A stretch of DNA of 64,000 bases. It comes from Agarivorans litoreus (GTDB taxonomy: Bacteria; Pseudomonadota; Gammaproteobacteria; Enterobacterales; Celerinatantimonadaceae). The notes under the pieces were generated by a model. That model was given only the letters and a program-made list of their open reading frames with translations. It did not search any database and had not been told where the DNA came from. Below are positions 18,623 through 29,138 of this stretch, piece after piece (the stretch's first letter is position 1; each line of letters opens with the position of its first letter). The translations under genes were made by a program, and so were the position numbers. Location of the stretch: assembly GCF_019649015.1 (NCBI RefSeq), contig NZ_BLPI01000001.1:3963001-4027000 (forward strand), written 5' to 3'.

Positions 18623-19114
18623 ATGGCTTGGGTAGACTACGTCATCATCGGCGTAATAGTATTGTCGGCATTAATTAGCTTGGTTCGCGGCTTCGTTAAA
18701 GAGGCTCTGTCGCTGGTCTCTTGGGTAGCGGCTTTTTTCATCGCATCGCAGTTTTATCACGACCTATCCAGTTACTTCACTCTCATTGAAAACCCCTATT
18801 ATCGCAGTGGTATAGCCATTGTTTTGCTGTTTATAGCCACCCTTATACTTGGTGCGCTGGTTAATTATTTATTTAGTCACTTGGTCAACTCAACAGGTTT
18901 AACCGGTACCGATAGAGTACTAGGGATTTGTTTTGGGGCTATCCGAGGGGCGCTAGTGGTAAGCGCTTTGCTGTTTGTATTATCGTTTACCGGTTTTCCA
19001 GAATCCTCATGGTGGAAAGGGTCGTTATTGATTCCTGAGTTCACTGTGATTGTTCAATGGTTTTTTGAGTTTTTAAAAGATTCTTCTAGTTTTTTAGATA
19101 ACTACCAATCTTAA
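18623..19114 (+). CDS. cvpA: CvpA family membrane protein
   Basis: CvpA is a small inner-membrane protein needed for colicin V production in E. coli and linked to envelope homeostasis. The 163-residue product has about four membrane segments, with the family start [21 protein letters not shown] and the sequence [18 protein letters not shown]. It stands directly upstream of purF (14 bases), as in E. coli, so the two are probably cotranscribed. I found no clear PurR operator in front of it. Confidence 0.95.
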   Translation: MAWVDYVIIGVIVLSALISLVRGFVKEALSLVSWVAAFFIASQFYHDLSSYFTLIENPYYRSGIAIVLLFIATLILGALVNYLFSHLVNSTGLTGTDRVLGICFGAIRGALVVSALLFVLSFTGFPESSWWKGSLLIPEFTVIVQWFFEFLKDSSSFLDNYQS

Positions 19115-19128
19115 TAAGGAAAAGCTTC

Positions 19129-20652
19129 ATGTGTGGTATTGTCGGCATTGTCGGTGCTAGTCCCGTTAACCAAGCGATTTATGATGCGCTAACAGTTTTA
19201 CAGCATCGTGGTCAGGACGCTGCGGGTATCGTTACTATTACCGAAGGCATGTTTAAACAACGCAAAGCCAACGGATTGGTAAGAGATGTGTTCGAAGTTA
19301 AACACATGCAGCGTTTACGTGGTAATTTGGGTATTGGCCACGTGCGTTATCCAACCGCAGGTAGCTCTAGTGCAGCAGAAGCTCAGCCTTTTTATGTTAA
19401 CTCTCCATTTGGTTTAGCCTTGGCTCATAATGGCAACTTAACCAATGCTAAAGAGCTGCGTGAAGAGATGGCGAAGCGTGCTCGTCGTCATATCAACACT
19501 ACGTCTGACTCAGAGGTGCTGCTTAATGTACTAGCTCATGAGCTAGATAACATTGTTGAAGATGAACTATGTGAAAAACAAGTGTTCGCAGCGGTTAGTC
19601 GTGTGCATAAGAAAGTTCGCGGTGCCTATGCGGTTGCGGCCTTAATTATTGGCCAAGGCATGGTGGCATTCCGAGATCCTAACGGTATTCGACCTTTAGT
19701 GCTTGGTAAAAAAGTAAGTGACGAAAATCCAGAAAAGATGGAATATATGGTTGCTTCAGAAAGTGTTGCTCTTGATGCAGTTGGTTTTGAGTTTGTGCGT
19801 AGCGTAGCACCTGGTGAAGCGGTGTACGTGACGGAAAATGGCCAGTTATTCACTCAGCAATGTGCAGAAAATGCGGCTCACAACCCGTGTATTTTTGAGT
19901 ATGTATACTTTGCTCGCCCTGATTCAATCATCGATAAAATTTCGGTATATGGTGCTCGCGTTAACATGGGTACCAAGTTAGGCGAGAAAATTGCTCGCGA
20001 ATGGGATGATTTAGATATTGATGTTGTGATCCCAATTCCTGAGACATCCTGTGACACGGCTTTACAAATTGCCATGCATCTCGATTTACCGTATCGCCAA
20101 GGCTTCGTTAAAAACCGTTATATTGGCCGTACCTTTATTATGCCGGGTCAAACGCAACGCCGTAAGTCAGTTCGCCGTAAACTAAACGCGATTGATGTAG
20201 AGTTTAAAGGCAAAAACGTACTGTTAGTTGACGACTCGATTGTTCGTGGTACCACTTCAGAGCAGATTATTGAAATGGCGCGTGAAGCAGGCGCAAACAA
20301 GGTTTACTTTGCATCAGCATCTCCTGAAATCCGTTTCCCTAACGTATATGGCATTGACATGCCTTCGGCTAACGAGTTAGTTGCTCATGGTCGAGAAGTT
20401 GACGAAATTTGCCAGTTGATTGGTGCTGACGGTCTAATTTTCCAAGACTTAGAAGACCTAATTGTGGCTTGTCGTGAAAGCAACCCTGAGATCCAAACTT
20501 TTGAGACCTCAGTATTCAACGGGAAATATGTAACTAACGATATTGACCAAGACTACTTGAACTATTTGGATCAGCTACGTAACAATGATGCAAAGGCTGT
20601 TCAGGCTCACGAAGAAGTGGCAAGTCTCGAGTTACACAACGAAGACAATTAG
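19129..20652 (+). CDS. purF: Amidophosphoribosyltransferase
   Basis: PurF carries out the first committed step of purine synthesis, turning PRPP and glutamine into phosphoribosylamine. After removal of Met the nucleophile Cys2 (MCGIVGIVG) heads the glutaminase domain. The phosphoribosyltransferase motif [17 protein letters not shown] is near residue 365. At 507 residues it matches the E. coli enzyme (505). There is no propeptide before Cys2, as in the enterobacterial type. It ends the folC-dedD-cvpA-purF cluster at a terminator. Confidence 0.98.
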   Translation: MCGIVGIVGASPVNQAIYDALTVLQHRGQDAAGIVTITEGMFKQRKANGLVRDVFEVKHMQRLRGNLGIGHVRYPTAGSSSAAEAQPFYVNSPFGLALAHNGNLTNAKELREEMAKRARRHINTTSDSEVLLNVLAHELDNIVEDELCEKQVFAAVSRVHKKVRGAYAVAALIIGQGMVAFRDPNGIRPLVLGKKVSDENPEKMEYMVASESVALDAVGFEFVRSVAPGEAVYVTENGQLFTQQCAENAAHNPCIFEYVYFARPDSIIDKISVYGARVNMGTKLGEKIAREWDDLDIDVVIPIPETSCDTALQIAMHLDLPYRQGFVKNRYIGRTFIMPGQTQRRKSVRRKLNAIDVEFKGKNVLLVDDSIVRGTTSEQIIEMAREAGANKVYFASASPEIRFPNVYGIDMPSANELVAHGREVDEICQLIGADGLIFQDLEDLIVACRESNPEIQTFETSVFNGKYVTNDIDQDYLNYLDQLRNNDAKAVQAHEEVASLELHNEDN

Positions 20653-20678
20653 CATCGAAAAGCGTTATTAACACCTGA

Positions 20679-20706
20679 AAAAGCACCCAATTAGGGTGCT
20701 TTTTAT
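20679..20706. terminator. Bidirectional terminator between purF and the ATP-grasp gene
   Basis: AAAAAGCACCC pairs with GGGTGCTTTTT over a short loop. A and T tracts on both sides fit convergent transcription. Confidence 0.88.
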
Positions 20707-20725
20707 TTGAGTGCAAGATGTAAAT

Positions 20726-21682
20726 TTACCTAGAGAACTCTGTTTTACTAAACTCTACTCGCTCAAGCGGGTCGTGTTTGACTCCTTCAGCAACTATTTT
20801 TTCTACAAGTTTCAGGCGTGGCAGAATGCCCTCGCCGTTTGCGATTTGAATTGCTAGGCCAGGCCGAGCATTTAACTCTAACAGCATAGGGCCATTGGAT
20901 TTGTCTAAAACCATATCCGTGCCGAGATAACCCATTCCAGACATTTCGTAACAGCTAGAAGCTAACTCAAGCAGACGTTGCCAATGAGGGACAACAAGCT
21001 CTTTAAGCGGTCGGTCTGTATCGGGGTGTTTTTCGATAGGTCTATCAAATTGCACAGCATGTAACGCTCGTCCTGAACCAATGTCGATGCCTACGCCAAC
21101 AGCGCCTTGGTGCAAGTTAGCTTTACCGTCTGAGGCCGCTGTAGAAAGCCGCATCATTGCCATAACAGGGTAACCTTGAAAGACGATGACTCGAACGTCT
21201 GGCACACCCTCAAAACTAAACCCATCAAAACAAGAGTCAAATTCAATTAAGGCTTCGATTACTGCCACATCTGGGCTGCCACCTAGTGAGAACAAGCCCG
21301 CTAATATATTAGAGCAGTGACGCTTAACATCTTCTTCGTGAGCGGGAGCGCCGCTGGGTTTAAAAAATACCCCAGACTCTTGTTTAGTGATAACTAAAAT
21401 TCCTTTACCGCCCGAGCCTTTAGCCGGTTTAATCACAAAACCAGGGTGTTTGTGTAATAAGGGAATGATTGATTGAATGTCATGCTGAGTTCGCACCACG
21501 CCAATAAGTGCAGGTATGGTGACATTATCACGCTGAGCAATGATTTTGGTTTTAAGTTTATTGTCTACCAGCGGATAAAGCTTACGTGGGTTATAGCGAC
21601 TAATATAACCAGTATTGCGCTGATTCATCCCCATTATGCCCTTGCGAGCAAGTTTAAAAGGGCTAGTGAATTGACTAAGCAT
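20726..21682 (-). CDS. RimK-like ATP-grasp ligase (alpha-L-glutamate ligase-like)
   Basis: A 318-residue ATP-grasp enzyme of the family named alpha-L-glutamate ligase-like (TIGR02291 type). Family signature GIMGMNQRNTGYISRYNPRK is at about 14-33. The ATP-binding loop is FVIKPAKGSGGKGILVI and the metal-binding end is PMLLELNARPGLAIQIANG. Such enzymes join an amino acid to a peptide or protein carboxylate, but the substrate of this family is unknown. It is the last gene of a three-gene operon, overlapping the 7TM gene by one base (TAATG). No signal peptide is present, so it acts in the cytoplasm. Confidence 0.9.
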   Translation of the reverse strand: MLSQFTSPFKLARKGIMGMNQRNTGYISRYNPRKLYPLVDNKLKTKIIAQRDNVTIPALIGVVRTQHDIQSIIPLLHKHPGFVIKPAKGSGGKGILVITKQESGVFFKPSGAPAHEEDVKRHCSNILAGLFSLGGSPDVAVIEALIEFDSCFDGFSFEGVPDVRVIVFQGYPVMAMMRLSTAASDGKANLHQGAVGVGIDIGSGRALHAVQFDRPIEKHPDTDRPLKELVVPHWQRLLELASSCYEMSGMGYLGTDMVLDKSNGPMLLELNARPGLAIQIANGEGILPRLKLVEKIVAEGVKHDPLERVEFSKTEFSR

Positions 21683-23211
21683 TAGCCCTCCCTATCCGCA
21701 AGGGGTTTAAAGCGGCGCAATTCTAGTAGGCGGTATCCAGTGTAGTTACCAAGAATTAAGATAATACCTAAAACAATAAATTGAATACCCATAAAGTTAA
21801 AGGTTAAGTGGCGAACGTAGTCGTTGTTCATCGCTAGAAAAGCAAGAACGGCTACCAGTAGGCTGCCACCGCCTTGCATTAAAACTTCTTTTGGCCCTTC
21901 TTCTTCCCACAGAACAGACATTCTCTCGATGGTCCAAGAAAGAATGATCATCGGGAAGAAAGTGATTTTCAAGCCCTCAGTTAAACCTACTTTAAAGCTT
22001 ATTACACTGAAAATAGAGATGATACCGATCACCGTAATAATCACCGCTGATATTCGCGAGACTAAGAGTAAGTTCAGGTGGGATAGGTAGCCACGAATCA
22101 CTAAGCCAGTGCCAACTACTAGCAAAAATCCGATTAAACCTGTGATTAATGAAGTTTGCATAAATGCCATGGCGATAAGCACTGGCATAAAGGTACCTGA
22201 GGTTTTTAGGCCTACAAGTACGCGCAGCAAAACCACGATTAAAACCCCAATTGGAATAAGCAAAATGCCTTTAAATAGTGCTTGCTCTTCTAGGGGGAGA
22301 CTATCAATAGAGAAATTAAGAAAATCTGCTTCACTAATTTTAGGGGCAACGGCTGACTGTGCACTTTGCTCGACCAGTAACATAGAGAAGGTTACTTGAG
22401 AGTTTCTACCACCAACAACTTCTAGCAGACTATTGCCATTGTATTCCCATAACAGTGTATTTTCAGGCCGGCCTTGAGTACCAGTTGCTAAATCAAATAT
22501 CTGCCAGTCATTTTCATCTTTAAATACCTGAATATATTCAGTAATGCCTTGGCGACGACGACCATCTTCTAATTGTAAACCTCGTACTATTCGAGCTGGA
22601 ACATGTGCATTATTTAACAAATCCACCACTAAGCGATTCTTGGGTTTGTAATCTAAAATTAAGCCTGTGTTTTGGCTTTTGCTGGCGGTTTCATCCGTTA
22701 GAGCTTTGATCAGTTCTCTGGTAAAACTGTATGCATCGGCAGAGACTTCTTCAGCTTGTTTAGCTAGGTGATTAGCTGCCGTGAAGTATGGTTCGGGATA
22801 TTCAGTAAACGGCGTATCAGGCATTTGTGGCTGATATATATCTACTGCTTTAGGATCAACTAAAAAGTCTACCTTGTAGTACATTTCTTGATGACCATCG
22901 GCAGTACGTTTAGTCCAAATAGCGCGAGGATTATCTTGGTCGTTAACAAACGATAAGCCATAAGCTAATGACGCTGTAGATTCATGAATACGAGTGTAAC
23001 CACGTTGGGTTAGTGGTAATGCTAGCACTGCTTCAACGCTTTCGCCTTTAGCATCAAATTCTACTTTCGCTTCAATTGACCAAATTTGGCGTTTTTCTCC
23101 AGGAAGCCACGGTACTTCAAATTGGATATGGCGATACAGTGTCATGCTTATTCCTATCAGCATGCACAGAGTGACAATGAAGTAAAATATATTGCGAGAA
23201 CTCATGGGCAT
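21682..23211 (-). CDS. Inactive transglutaminase fused to seven-transmembrane region
   Basis: A 509-residue inner-membrane protein. One membrane segment near the N-terminus (about 7-25) is followed by a periplasmic part of roughly 300 residues, and then by about seven membrane segments to the end. The periplasmic part ends in a transglutaminase-like region (RLVVDLLNNAHVPARIVRGL); in active enzymes a catalytic Cys precedes this helix, and no Cys is present here. This matches the family named inactive transglutaminase fused to 7 transmembrane helices. It overlaps its two neighbours by one base each, so the three products are made together. A second ATG two codons in (23205) is an alternative start. 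Confidence 0.88.
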   Translation of the reverse strand: MPMSSRNIFYFIVTLCMLIGISMTLYRHIQFEVPWLPGEKRQIWSIEAKVEFDAKGESVEAVLALPLTQRGYTRIHESTASLAYGLSFVNDQDNPRAIWTKRTADGHQEMYYKVDFLVDPKAVDIYQPQMPDTPFTEYPEPYFTAANHLAKQAEEVSADAYSFTRELIKALTDETASKSQNTGLILDYKPKNRLVVDLLNNAHVPARIVRGLQLEDGRRRQGITEYIQVFKDENDWQIFDLATGTQGRPENTLLWEYNGNSLLEVVGGRNSQVTFSMLLVEQSAQSAVAPKISEADFLNFSIDSLPLEEQALFKGILLIPIGVLIVVLLRVLVGLKTSGTFMPVLIAMAFMQTSLITGLIGFLLVVGTGLVIRGYLSHLNLLLVSRISAVIITVIGIISIFSVISFKVGLTEGLKITFFPMIILSWTIERMSVLWEEEGPKEVLMQGGGSLLVAVLAFLAMNNDYVRHLTFNFMGIQFIVLGIILILGNYTGYRLLELRRFKPLADREG

Positions 23212-23918
23212 TAATCCTTAAATGTCGGCTTCGCTTGGGTAAATTTTTGGCTTATATCTACCACGCTTATGTCTTTTAGAAAGCTACGTCCTAGTAGCAC
23301 CGGATAACTAAGGTGGCGGCGATCGGTTAAAGTAAACTGTGCGTTTTCTGAGATAGGGCCTAATTTCACTAACATGGAAACAACCGGACGTTTGTCGACT
23401 TTGTTGGTTGACGATTGAGCTACTTCGGCAGTGCGTACTACTGGTCGCTCGATAATAATATCGGTGTCAATGGTTTTATGGCGCATGTTAAAGCGTACCC
23501 AGTTTTTACCGTCACGTTCAAACTTTACAATATTGGTGGCATTAAGTGATGAGGTAGCTGCGCCGGTATCTATTCGCGCTTGAAAGGCTTGTTTTTGTTG
23601 TTCCAAGCTGACCCATTCTGATTCGCCTAATACCGTCTTATTGCCAAGCTTGTAATTAGTTTGTTTGCAGTTTTGGGGAGGTGACTTTGATGCAACCGGA
23701 GCTGGCACTATGGCAACTACTTTTTCTTCCAGTTGATCAAAGCGTTGCTGTTGTGCAGTTAATTGCTGTGAAATTGACTCGCACTGGTTTAATACTGACG
23801 TTTGCTGGGCCGAAAGCGCTGATAATTGTTCAAGGGTATGGTCGTTATATTGAGAGGCTTGTTGGTTTGCACAAGCAGTAAGTACAAGAGACAATGAAAT
23901 TATCGAAAGCTTTTTCAT
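23211..23918 (-). CDS. Retropepsin-like lipoprotein (RimK-associated protease family)
   Basis: A 235-residue exported lipoprotein. The lipobox LTAC places the acylated Cys at residue 16. A helical, probably coiled-coil stretch (about 28-70) follows, then a retropepsin-like fold with the aspartic protease motif DTGA at 117-120 (ARIDTGAATSSLNA) and a late strand VLLGRSFLKDI. Databases often name this family ATP-dependent zinc protease, but the visible motif is that of an aspartyl protease. It is the first gene of the operon with the 7TM and ATP-grasp genes, 72 bases downstream of cmoB. Confidence 0.85.
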   Translation of the reverse strand: MKKLSIISLSLVLTACANQQASQYNDHTLEQLSALSAQQTSVLNQCESISQQLTAQQQRFDQLEEKVVAIVPAPVASKSPPQNCKQTNYKLGNKTVLGESEWVSLEQQKQAFQARIDTGAATSSLNATNIVKFERDGKNWVRFNMRHKTIDTDIIIERPVVRTAEVAQSSTNKVDKRPVVSMLVKLGPISENAQFTLTDRRHLSYPVLLGRSFLKDISVVDISQKFTQAKPTFKD

Positions 23919-23990
23919 AGTTCAAATCCATTAGGCAAAAGTAAAAATTGCAGTTTAAGTAATTGTTTTAGCATAGCGTATGAAAACTGT

Positions 23991-24965
23991 TTAGTCTGGA
24001 TTAATTGCAATTAAAACAGCACGTTTGGGAGCCGGTAGCCCCTCTACAGTTTTCGAATTATCATTGGGGTCTAAGTAGTCTGCAAGCGACTCGTGAGTCA
24101 TCCACGACGTGCTTCTTTGTTCCTCTGTAGAGGTTATGTCAACATCGACAATTCGTACGTCGATAAAGCCAACTTTTTCTAGCCATAATTGCAGCGCTGC
24201 AGTGCTCGGTAAAAACCAAACATTGGGCATTTTCCCATAACGGCCGGCAGGCACTAGCACTTGGTTCTCATCACCATCCACGACTAAAGTTTCAAGCACC
24301 AGCTCGCCCCCTTTGTGCAGTTGTTCTTTTAGCTGAATAAGGTGATCCATTGGCGAGCGGCGATGATAAAGTACCCCCATAGAAAATACCGTATCAAAAG
24401 CGCGTAATTTGGGTAACTCTTGAATACCTAGGGGTAACAAATGAACCCGTTGGTCATGGTTAGCAAAGTTTCGAATGGCTTCAAATTGCATGAGGAATAG
24501 GGTGGAAGGGTCGATACCTACTACAAACTCCGCATCATCTCCTAGCATTCTCCACATGTGATAACCACTGCCGCAACCTACATCCAATACGTAGCGATGT
24601 TTTAACGGAGATATATGCTTACGGATACGTTCCCATTTCCAATCGGAACGCCATTCCGTGTCAATATTGATGCCGTACACATCAAACGGACCTTTACGCC
24701 AAGGGTGCAAGTGACGTAGTAAGCTCTCAATTTTTTTTCGCTCACCATCAGGCATTTCTTCAGCCTTACCAATACTGACTTTCTCTTTAAGTTCAATGTT
24801 ATGGGTTGTTTGCTGAGGAAGCTTATTGAGTATACGTTGCCAGCGGGGGAAATCACCATGAGCATGTTCTTTTTGCCAGTCGCCTAGCTGAGCTGGCAAG
24901 GTGTACAGCCAATGTTTGAGGCGGTTCTTGGCAATTATCTGGTAAAAATCTGAGAAGTCTATCAT
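23991..24965 (-). CDS. cmoB: tRNA U34 carboxymethyltransferase
   Basis: CmoB transfers the carboxymethyl group of carboxy-SAM to 5-hydroxyuridine at tRNA position 34, giving the cmo5U wobble base. The 324-residue protein has the SAM fold motif [17 protein letters not shown] and the family blocks [20 protein letters not shown] and [13 protein letters not shown]. The supplier of carboxy-SAM, CmoA, is encoded 6 kb away at 31117-31845 rather than next to it, with five genes between them. Confidence 0.97.
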   Translation of the reverse strand: MIDFSDFYQIIAKNRLKHWLYTLPAQLGDWQKEHAHGDFPRWQRILNKLPQQTTHNIELKEKVSIGKAEEMPDGERKKIESLLRHLHPWRKGPFDVYGINIDTEWRSDWKWERIRKHISPLKHRYVLDVGCGSGYHMWRMLGDDAEFVVGIDPSTLFLMQFEAIRNFANHDQRVHLLPLGIQELPKLRAFDTVFSMGVLYHRRSPMDHLIQLKEQLHKGGELVLETLVVDGDENQVLVPAGRYGKMPNVWFLPSTAALQLWLEKVGFIDVRIVDVDITSTEEQRSTSWMTHESLADYLDPNDNSKTVEGLPAPKRAVLIAINPD

Positions 24966-25091
24966 TAGTTACAAGAGCTTGATATTACGTGGGTATATTT
25001 CGCTAATTGTAGCAAGCTTTAGTGTCTGTTGGTGATAAAGCATGTTAGATATTTAGTTAAAATTACTATTTGTTCATTAAATCTTCTAACT

Positions 25092-25820
25092 TCAATCATC
25101 TATTTGTATCCAAGCGATTTGATGCCCATTTGAATTTACCCATTGGCCGCTATCACACACATCGATGGCTTTGCTGGCAATGATTAAATTATCTTGTAAA
25201 TGAAGCTGTATTCCGAGCTGCTTGAACTTATCGGTAGCTTGTTTTGTTAGAGGCTCAGTCAAGTAGGCGAATAGTATGAGAGGGCTACGCTGAACGATAA
25301 AATCATCATCTAATGCGCTAATTAGTTGTTGGTTGTTATAGGTTGTTATGCTCGCAAGCGCCAGTGTTTGCTTTTGATAACGGGTAAGAGCCAAATAAGG
25401 CGAAGGGACAAGTTGGCCTTGATTCGAATTATAAGCATTAAACCATTCGAAGCGAGTGTCTTGCCAAGCATAAGATAAGACAAAGTCACCCTTCCTGTTT
25501 GAATTAAAGCTTATCTTTTTATCTATAAGCGAATAAGTTCTATAGTTTTGTTCCTGAGCGCCGATATTTAAAGAGGGAAGAGTTGTCAGCAAGATACTAT
25601 CATTAATGATAGAAACGGCTTGTTTTGGAAGTTTCTCAATTTGAGTCATTACCGCTGCCTGAGTCGCGCCAATGGTTAGAGCAGATTGCGAGCAGTCATT
25701 GATAACTAATGAGTCGTAATCCAACTGTTCCACCTGTACAGCGGCATGCACTTGGGTAAACAGGCTAAGGAGAGCGGCTAAAACTGATGCTTTTTCTATC
25801 AAAATCATAATTAAATACAT
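25092..25820 (-). CDS. Secreted protein of unknown function
   Basis: I do not recognise this 242-residue protein. Its N-terminus is hydrophobic and looks like a signal peptide ending near VHAA (about residue 27), so it is probably periplasmic. Two cysteines remain in the mature part, in NDCSQS (about 43) and DVCDSG (about 229), and could form a disulfide. The rest is mixed alpha/beta with many Tyr and Gln residues and no visible catalytic motif. An ATG four codons in (MILIEK) could be the true start. It diverges from the chemoreceptor gene. Confidence 0.6.
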   Translation of the reverse strand: MYLIMILIEKASVLAALLSLFTQVHAAVQVEQLDYDSLVINDCSQSALTIGATQAAVMTQIEKLPKQAVSIINDSILLTTLPSLNIGAQEQNYRTYSLIDKKISFNSNRKGDFVLSYAWQDTRFEWFNAYNSNQGQLVPSPYLALTRYQKQTLALASITTYNNQQLISALDDDFIVQRSPLILFAYLTEPLTKQATDKFKQLGIQLHLQDNLIIASKAIDVCDSGQWVNSNGHQIAWIQIDD

Positions 25821-25917
25821 AGGGTTAGTGTAAGCACAATTGATGCTAGCACAAATTTAGAGTAACAAGGCAAATGGTCAACAATAAATACAGCAGGAAG
25901 CTGGCAAGGGGTATTTG

Positions 25918-27783
25918 ATGGGTAACTTATCGATTAAACAGCGTTTAATCTTAACAATCTTAATCTTGTTAGCGGTGTTAAGTGGTGTGCAAGCTTGGTT
26001 TCAAGCAAGAACATTATCTCAAGAAACGCGTTTAGATATTGCCGGGGACGCCAAACAACTAGCTCAAGCTGCGACCGATCAGGTAAGTTTGTGGTTTGAG
26101 TCTAAGCTTGCTATCGCAAAAGGGGTGTCGTCAACTCCAGGTTCTTCGAACTTTGTATCTGATTTGGTACAAGCCAAGCAAAGTGGTGATTTCATCTATT
26201 TTTATTTTGGCAGTAGTCAAGGTGAAATGACCATGCATGATCCCAGTGAAACCTTACCAGATGGTTACGACCCCCGAACACGCCCTTGGTACAAAGGTGC
26301 ACAAGCAAACGGTTCTTTTATCTCTGATCCTTACGTTGATGCCACTTCTGGGCAAATGGTTATTTCGGTCGCTCAGCGTGTTAATGGTGGGGTTTACGCT
26401 GGCGACTTGGGTTTAGATGTTGTAACTAAACGGGTGTTAAATTTGGCCAGTGAACAGGTCTACCCGGTGATTGTTGATCAACAAGGATTAGTGGTCATTC
26501 ACAGCGATACTAACCTTGTCCTTAAAAAAGCTACAGAACTAGCCCCCGAATTGAGTGCTGATTTTATTGAACAAACTGGTCGTTCTGCAGCAATGAGCGA
26601 GCTTCAGGTGAGTGGTAAAGATAGCTTTGTAAGTATTACCCCTATTGATGGTACCGACTGGTATTTAATATTTGTTTATGACAAGGCATTGGCTTTAGCG
26701 CCAGTTAAAGCGATGGTGCAAAGTTCGGTTATTTTTGCAGTTATTTTATTTGTGATTATTGCAGTGGTGATGCTTAAGGTTATCAGTACGATGCTTAAGC
26801 CCATTGAAGTATTAGGTGAGGCGATTAACGAACTCTCCTCTGGAGATGGTGACTTAACCAAACGAATTAACATGCAGCGTAATGATGAAATAGGTGCATT
26901 AGCCGATGGGATTGATCAATTTATCGATCAGTTACATGGATTGATGAAAGACATCGCGCAAGATGCGGACCGTTTACAGCAAGCTGCCGCGCTTACAAAC
27001 AGTTCAACTAGCGAGTCAAACTTGCAGATTGAGCGCCAGCAAGCAGAAGTTACTCAAGTCGCAACTGCAGTTAATGAGATGGCAGCTACTGCTAATGAAG
27101 TTGCTAATAATGCTGAGCAAACTGCCGAGGCAGCACGCGAATCTGCTGATTCTTGTGAGCAAGGTAAGGTATTGATTGGACGAAACCAACAGCAAGTAAA
27201 TAGCTTGGCCGGGCAGCTAGATGGCGCGGCTGAAACCGTGCAAGAGCTGGAGAGAAATACCCAGGAAATCAGCGATATTCTATCGACTATTCAGGGTATT
27301 GCCGAACAAACCAACTTATTGGCGCTAAATGCTGCTATTGAGGCTGCACGAGCAGGTGAGCAAGGACGTGGCTTTGCAGTTGTTGCAGATGAAGTTCGTA
27401 ATTTGTCGCAACGTACTCAAAGCTCAACTGAAGAAATTAAAGCAATGTTAGAGCGATTACAGGGGAATACCCATAGCACTGTACAGACCATGGATGAGAG
27501 TCAGCAATTGGTTAAAATCAGTGTGGAAGAAGCCACTAAAGCAGCAGAAATGTTAGAAAAAATAACTAATTCAATCACTCATATTAGTGATATGGCCACT
27601 CAAATCTCCAGTGCCGCCGAGGAACAAAGAGCCGTTACCGAAGAAGTAGGGCGAAATACTCAAGGGATTCAAGATGCATCCCTAGAATTAGCAGAACAAG
27701 CTGCTGGAAGCTCGCAAAGGGCTACCGAGTTGGATGAAATTGCTGATAAGTTACATAAAGAGGTCGGGGCGTTTAAAATATAA
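25918..27783 (+). CDS. Methyl-accepting chemotaxis protein with dCache sensor
   Basis: A 621-residue membrane chemoreceptor. The ATG at 25918 is preferred over the TTG before it because of the AAGGGG ribosome site. A first membrane segment (about 8-28) is followed by a periplasmic dCache domain; [11 protein letters not shown] and the [14 protein letters not shown] block are typical for binding amino acids or other small ligands. A second membrane segment (about 262-285), a HAMP domain and a long coiled coil follow, with the signalling hairpin [21 protein letters not shown] see no C-terminal CheR-docking pentapeptide. It is transcribed alone. Confidence 0.95.
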   Translation: MGNLSIKQRLILTILILLAVLSGVQAWFQARTLSQETRLDIAGDAKQLAQAATDQVSLWFESKLAIAKGVSSTPGSSNFVSDLVQAKQSGDFIYFYFGSSQGEMTMHDPSETLPDGYDPRTRPWYKGAQANGSFISDPYVDATSGQMVISVAQRVNGGVYAGDLGLDVVTKRVLNLASEQVYPVIVDQQGLVVIHSDTNLVLKKATELAPELSADFIEQTGRSAAMSELQVSGKDSFVSITPIDGTDWYLIFVYDKALALAPVKAMVQSSVIFAVILFVIIAVVMLKVISTMLKPIEVLGEAINELSSGDGDLTKRINMQRNDEIGALADGIDQFIDQLHGLMKDIAQDADRLQQAAALTNSSTSESNLQIERQQAEVTQVATAVNEMAATANEVANNAEQTAEAARESADSCEQGKVLIGRNQQQVNSLAGQLDGAAETVQELERNTQEISDILSTIQGIAEQTNLLALNAAIEAARAGEQGRGFAVVADEVRNLSQRTQSSTEEIKAMLERLQGNTHSTVQTMDESQQLVKISVEEATKAAEMLEKITNSITHISDMATQISSAAEEQRAVTEEVGRNTQGIQDASLELAEQAAGSSQRATELDEIADKLHKEVGAFKI

Positions 27784-27796
27784 ACGCGTTGATATT

Positions 27797-27822
27797 AAAA
27801 GGCCTGCCAAAGCAGGCCTTTT
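27797..27822. terminator. Bidirectional terminator between chemoreceptor and chrA
   Basis: AAAAGGCCTGC pairs with GCAGGCCTTTT over a four-base loop between convergent genes. Confidence 0.9.
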
Positions 27823-27825
27823 GCT

Positions 27826-28992
27826 TTATCTCAAGAATAGTAATCCCGCACCGCCGAGGCATATTAACATTACGTACAATGGCAACTTAAACACTCGCAA
27901 TAAGCAAAAGCCTAATAAGGCTAATACTACCTCTACATTAGAGTGGATGGCGCTGGTAAAAATAGGTTGATACAGAGCCGCTACAAGTAAGCCAACCACT
28001 GCGGCGTTCACCATTTGCATTGCTGCTGAGAACTTCGCCTTGTTGGCTAAGGCTTGCCAGGCATCAACAAAGGCTAAAACCAATAGAAAACCGGGTAGAA
28101 AAATCGCGATAGTGGCGACTAAAGCATACATAATAGGGCTAGATTCACCAACAATGGCTCCTAAGTAACTCGCAATGGTGAACATTGGGCCCGGTATAGC
28201 TTGGGCTGCTGCATAGGCGGTTAGAAACTGCTCTTGGTTTACGTCGTTAACTAATGTTTGTTGCAGCAGTGGCAGAACAACATGACCACCACCAAATACC
28301 CAACTGCCTGCTTGATAAAATTGACTAAAACTTGCCGCTAGCTGTGGTAGATCAAAAAAAGACAGTAAAAGCAAAGCACCAAATACCAGTAAGTAAGGCA
28401 GTTTAATGGTGCCGGATGGTTTATTTTGTTTGGGTTCTAAGGGCTTAAGTGCGAGTAGTTTCTTGTGCAAGAAAAAACCTGCAATTGCCGCAATAGCCAA
28501 ACACAGTAATTGAGTACTTAAATTTGGAAGCAATAACAAAGCAGAAGTAGTGATAAAACAAGCACTACTTAAATATAAATTACTACAAAACTGACCGTAC
28601 ATTTGGCGAACAGCATCAACTACAACAACCAAAGCCGCAATTTTCAAACCTGCGATTAGCCCCAACACTAAGGGATTATTATTGCTATAGCTTGCCGCTA
28701 GAGCCAAGGCTGTCATTAGGGCTGCAGAGGGCAGGGTAAAGCCGATAAAAGCCGCTATTGCACCTAGCTTTCCGGCACGGCGTAAACCTATAGCAAAACC
28801 CACTTGCGAAGAGCCTGGGCCGGGTAGGAACTGGCTTAAAGCAACCAAGTTTGCATATTCTTGCAGACTCATCCAGTTTCGGTTATCAACAAACTCTTGT
28901 TTAAAAAATCCAATATGTGCAGCAGGGCCACCAAAACTGACTAAACCCAAGCGAAGAAAGGTGATAAATATTTCAATTATTGCTGTCATCAT
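27826..28992 (-). CDS. chrA: Chromate transporter, ChrA family
   Basis: A 388-residue membrane protein with two homologous halves, the long-chain ChrA type that exports chromate by proton exchange. The first half has FGGPAAHIGFFKQEFV and LSQFLPGPGSSQVGFAIG; the second half repeats the pattern with FGGGHVVLPLLQQTLV and AAAQAIPGPMFTIASYLG. About ten membrane segments are visible. Two adjacent ATGs (28992 and 28989) are the likely start; an upstream in-frame TTG has no reason to be used. Chromate itself need not be the natural substrate in marine bacteria. Confidence 0.93.
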   Translation of the reverse strand: MMTAIIEIFITFLRLGLVSFGGPAAHIGFFKQEFVDNRNWMSLQEYANLVALSQFLPGPGSSQVGFAIGLRRAGKLGAIAAFIGFTLPSAALMTALALAASYSNNNPLVLGLIAGLKIAALVVVVDAVRQMYGQFCSNLYLSSACFITTSALLLLPNLSTQLLCLAIAAIAGFFLHKKLLALKPLEPKQNKPSGTIKLPYLLVFGALLLLSFFDLPQLAASFSQFYQAGSWVFGGGHVVLPLLQQTLVNDVNQEQFLTAYAAAQAIPGPMFTIASYLGAIVGESSPIMYALVATIAIFLPGFLLVLAFVDAWQALANKAKFSAAMQMVNAAVVGLLVAALYQPIFTSAIHSNVEVVLALLGFCLLRVFKLPLYVMLICLGGAGLLFLR

Positions 28993-29138
28993 TCTTACTG
29001 TAATAAGCAAAAATGAGATTATATGAAGCTTTTGTTACAGGAATGTTTCCCCTAGCAAATTGTTTAGCATGTACTTAGTTGCTGCAGTCAAATAAGCTTA
29101 ATTGGCATTGAACGAATTAAAGGAATAGGTCGTTTTTC

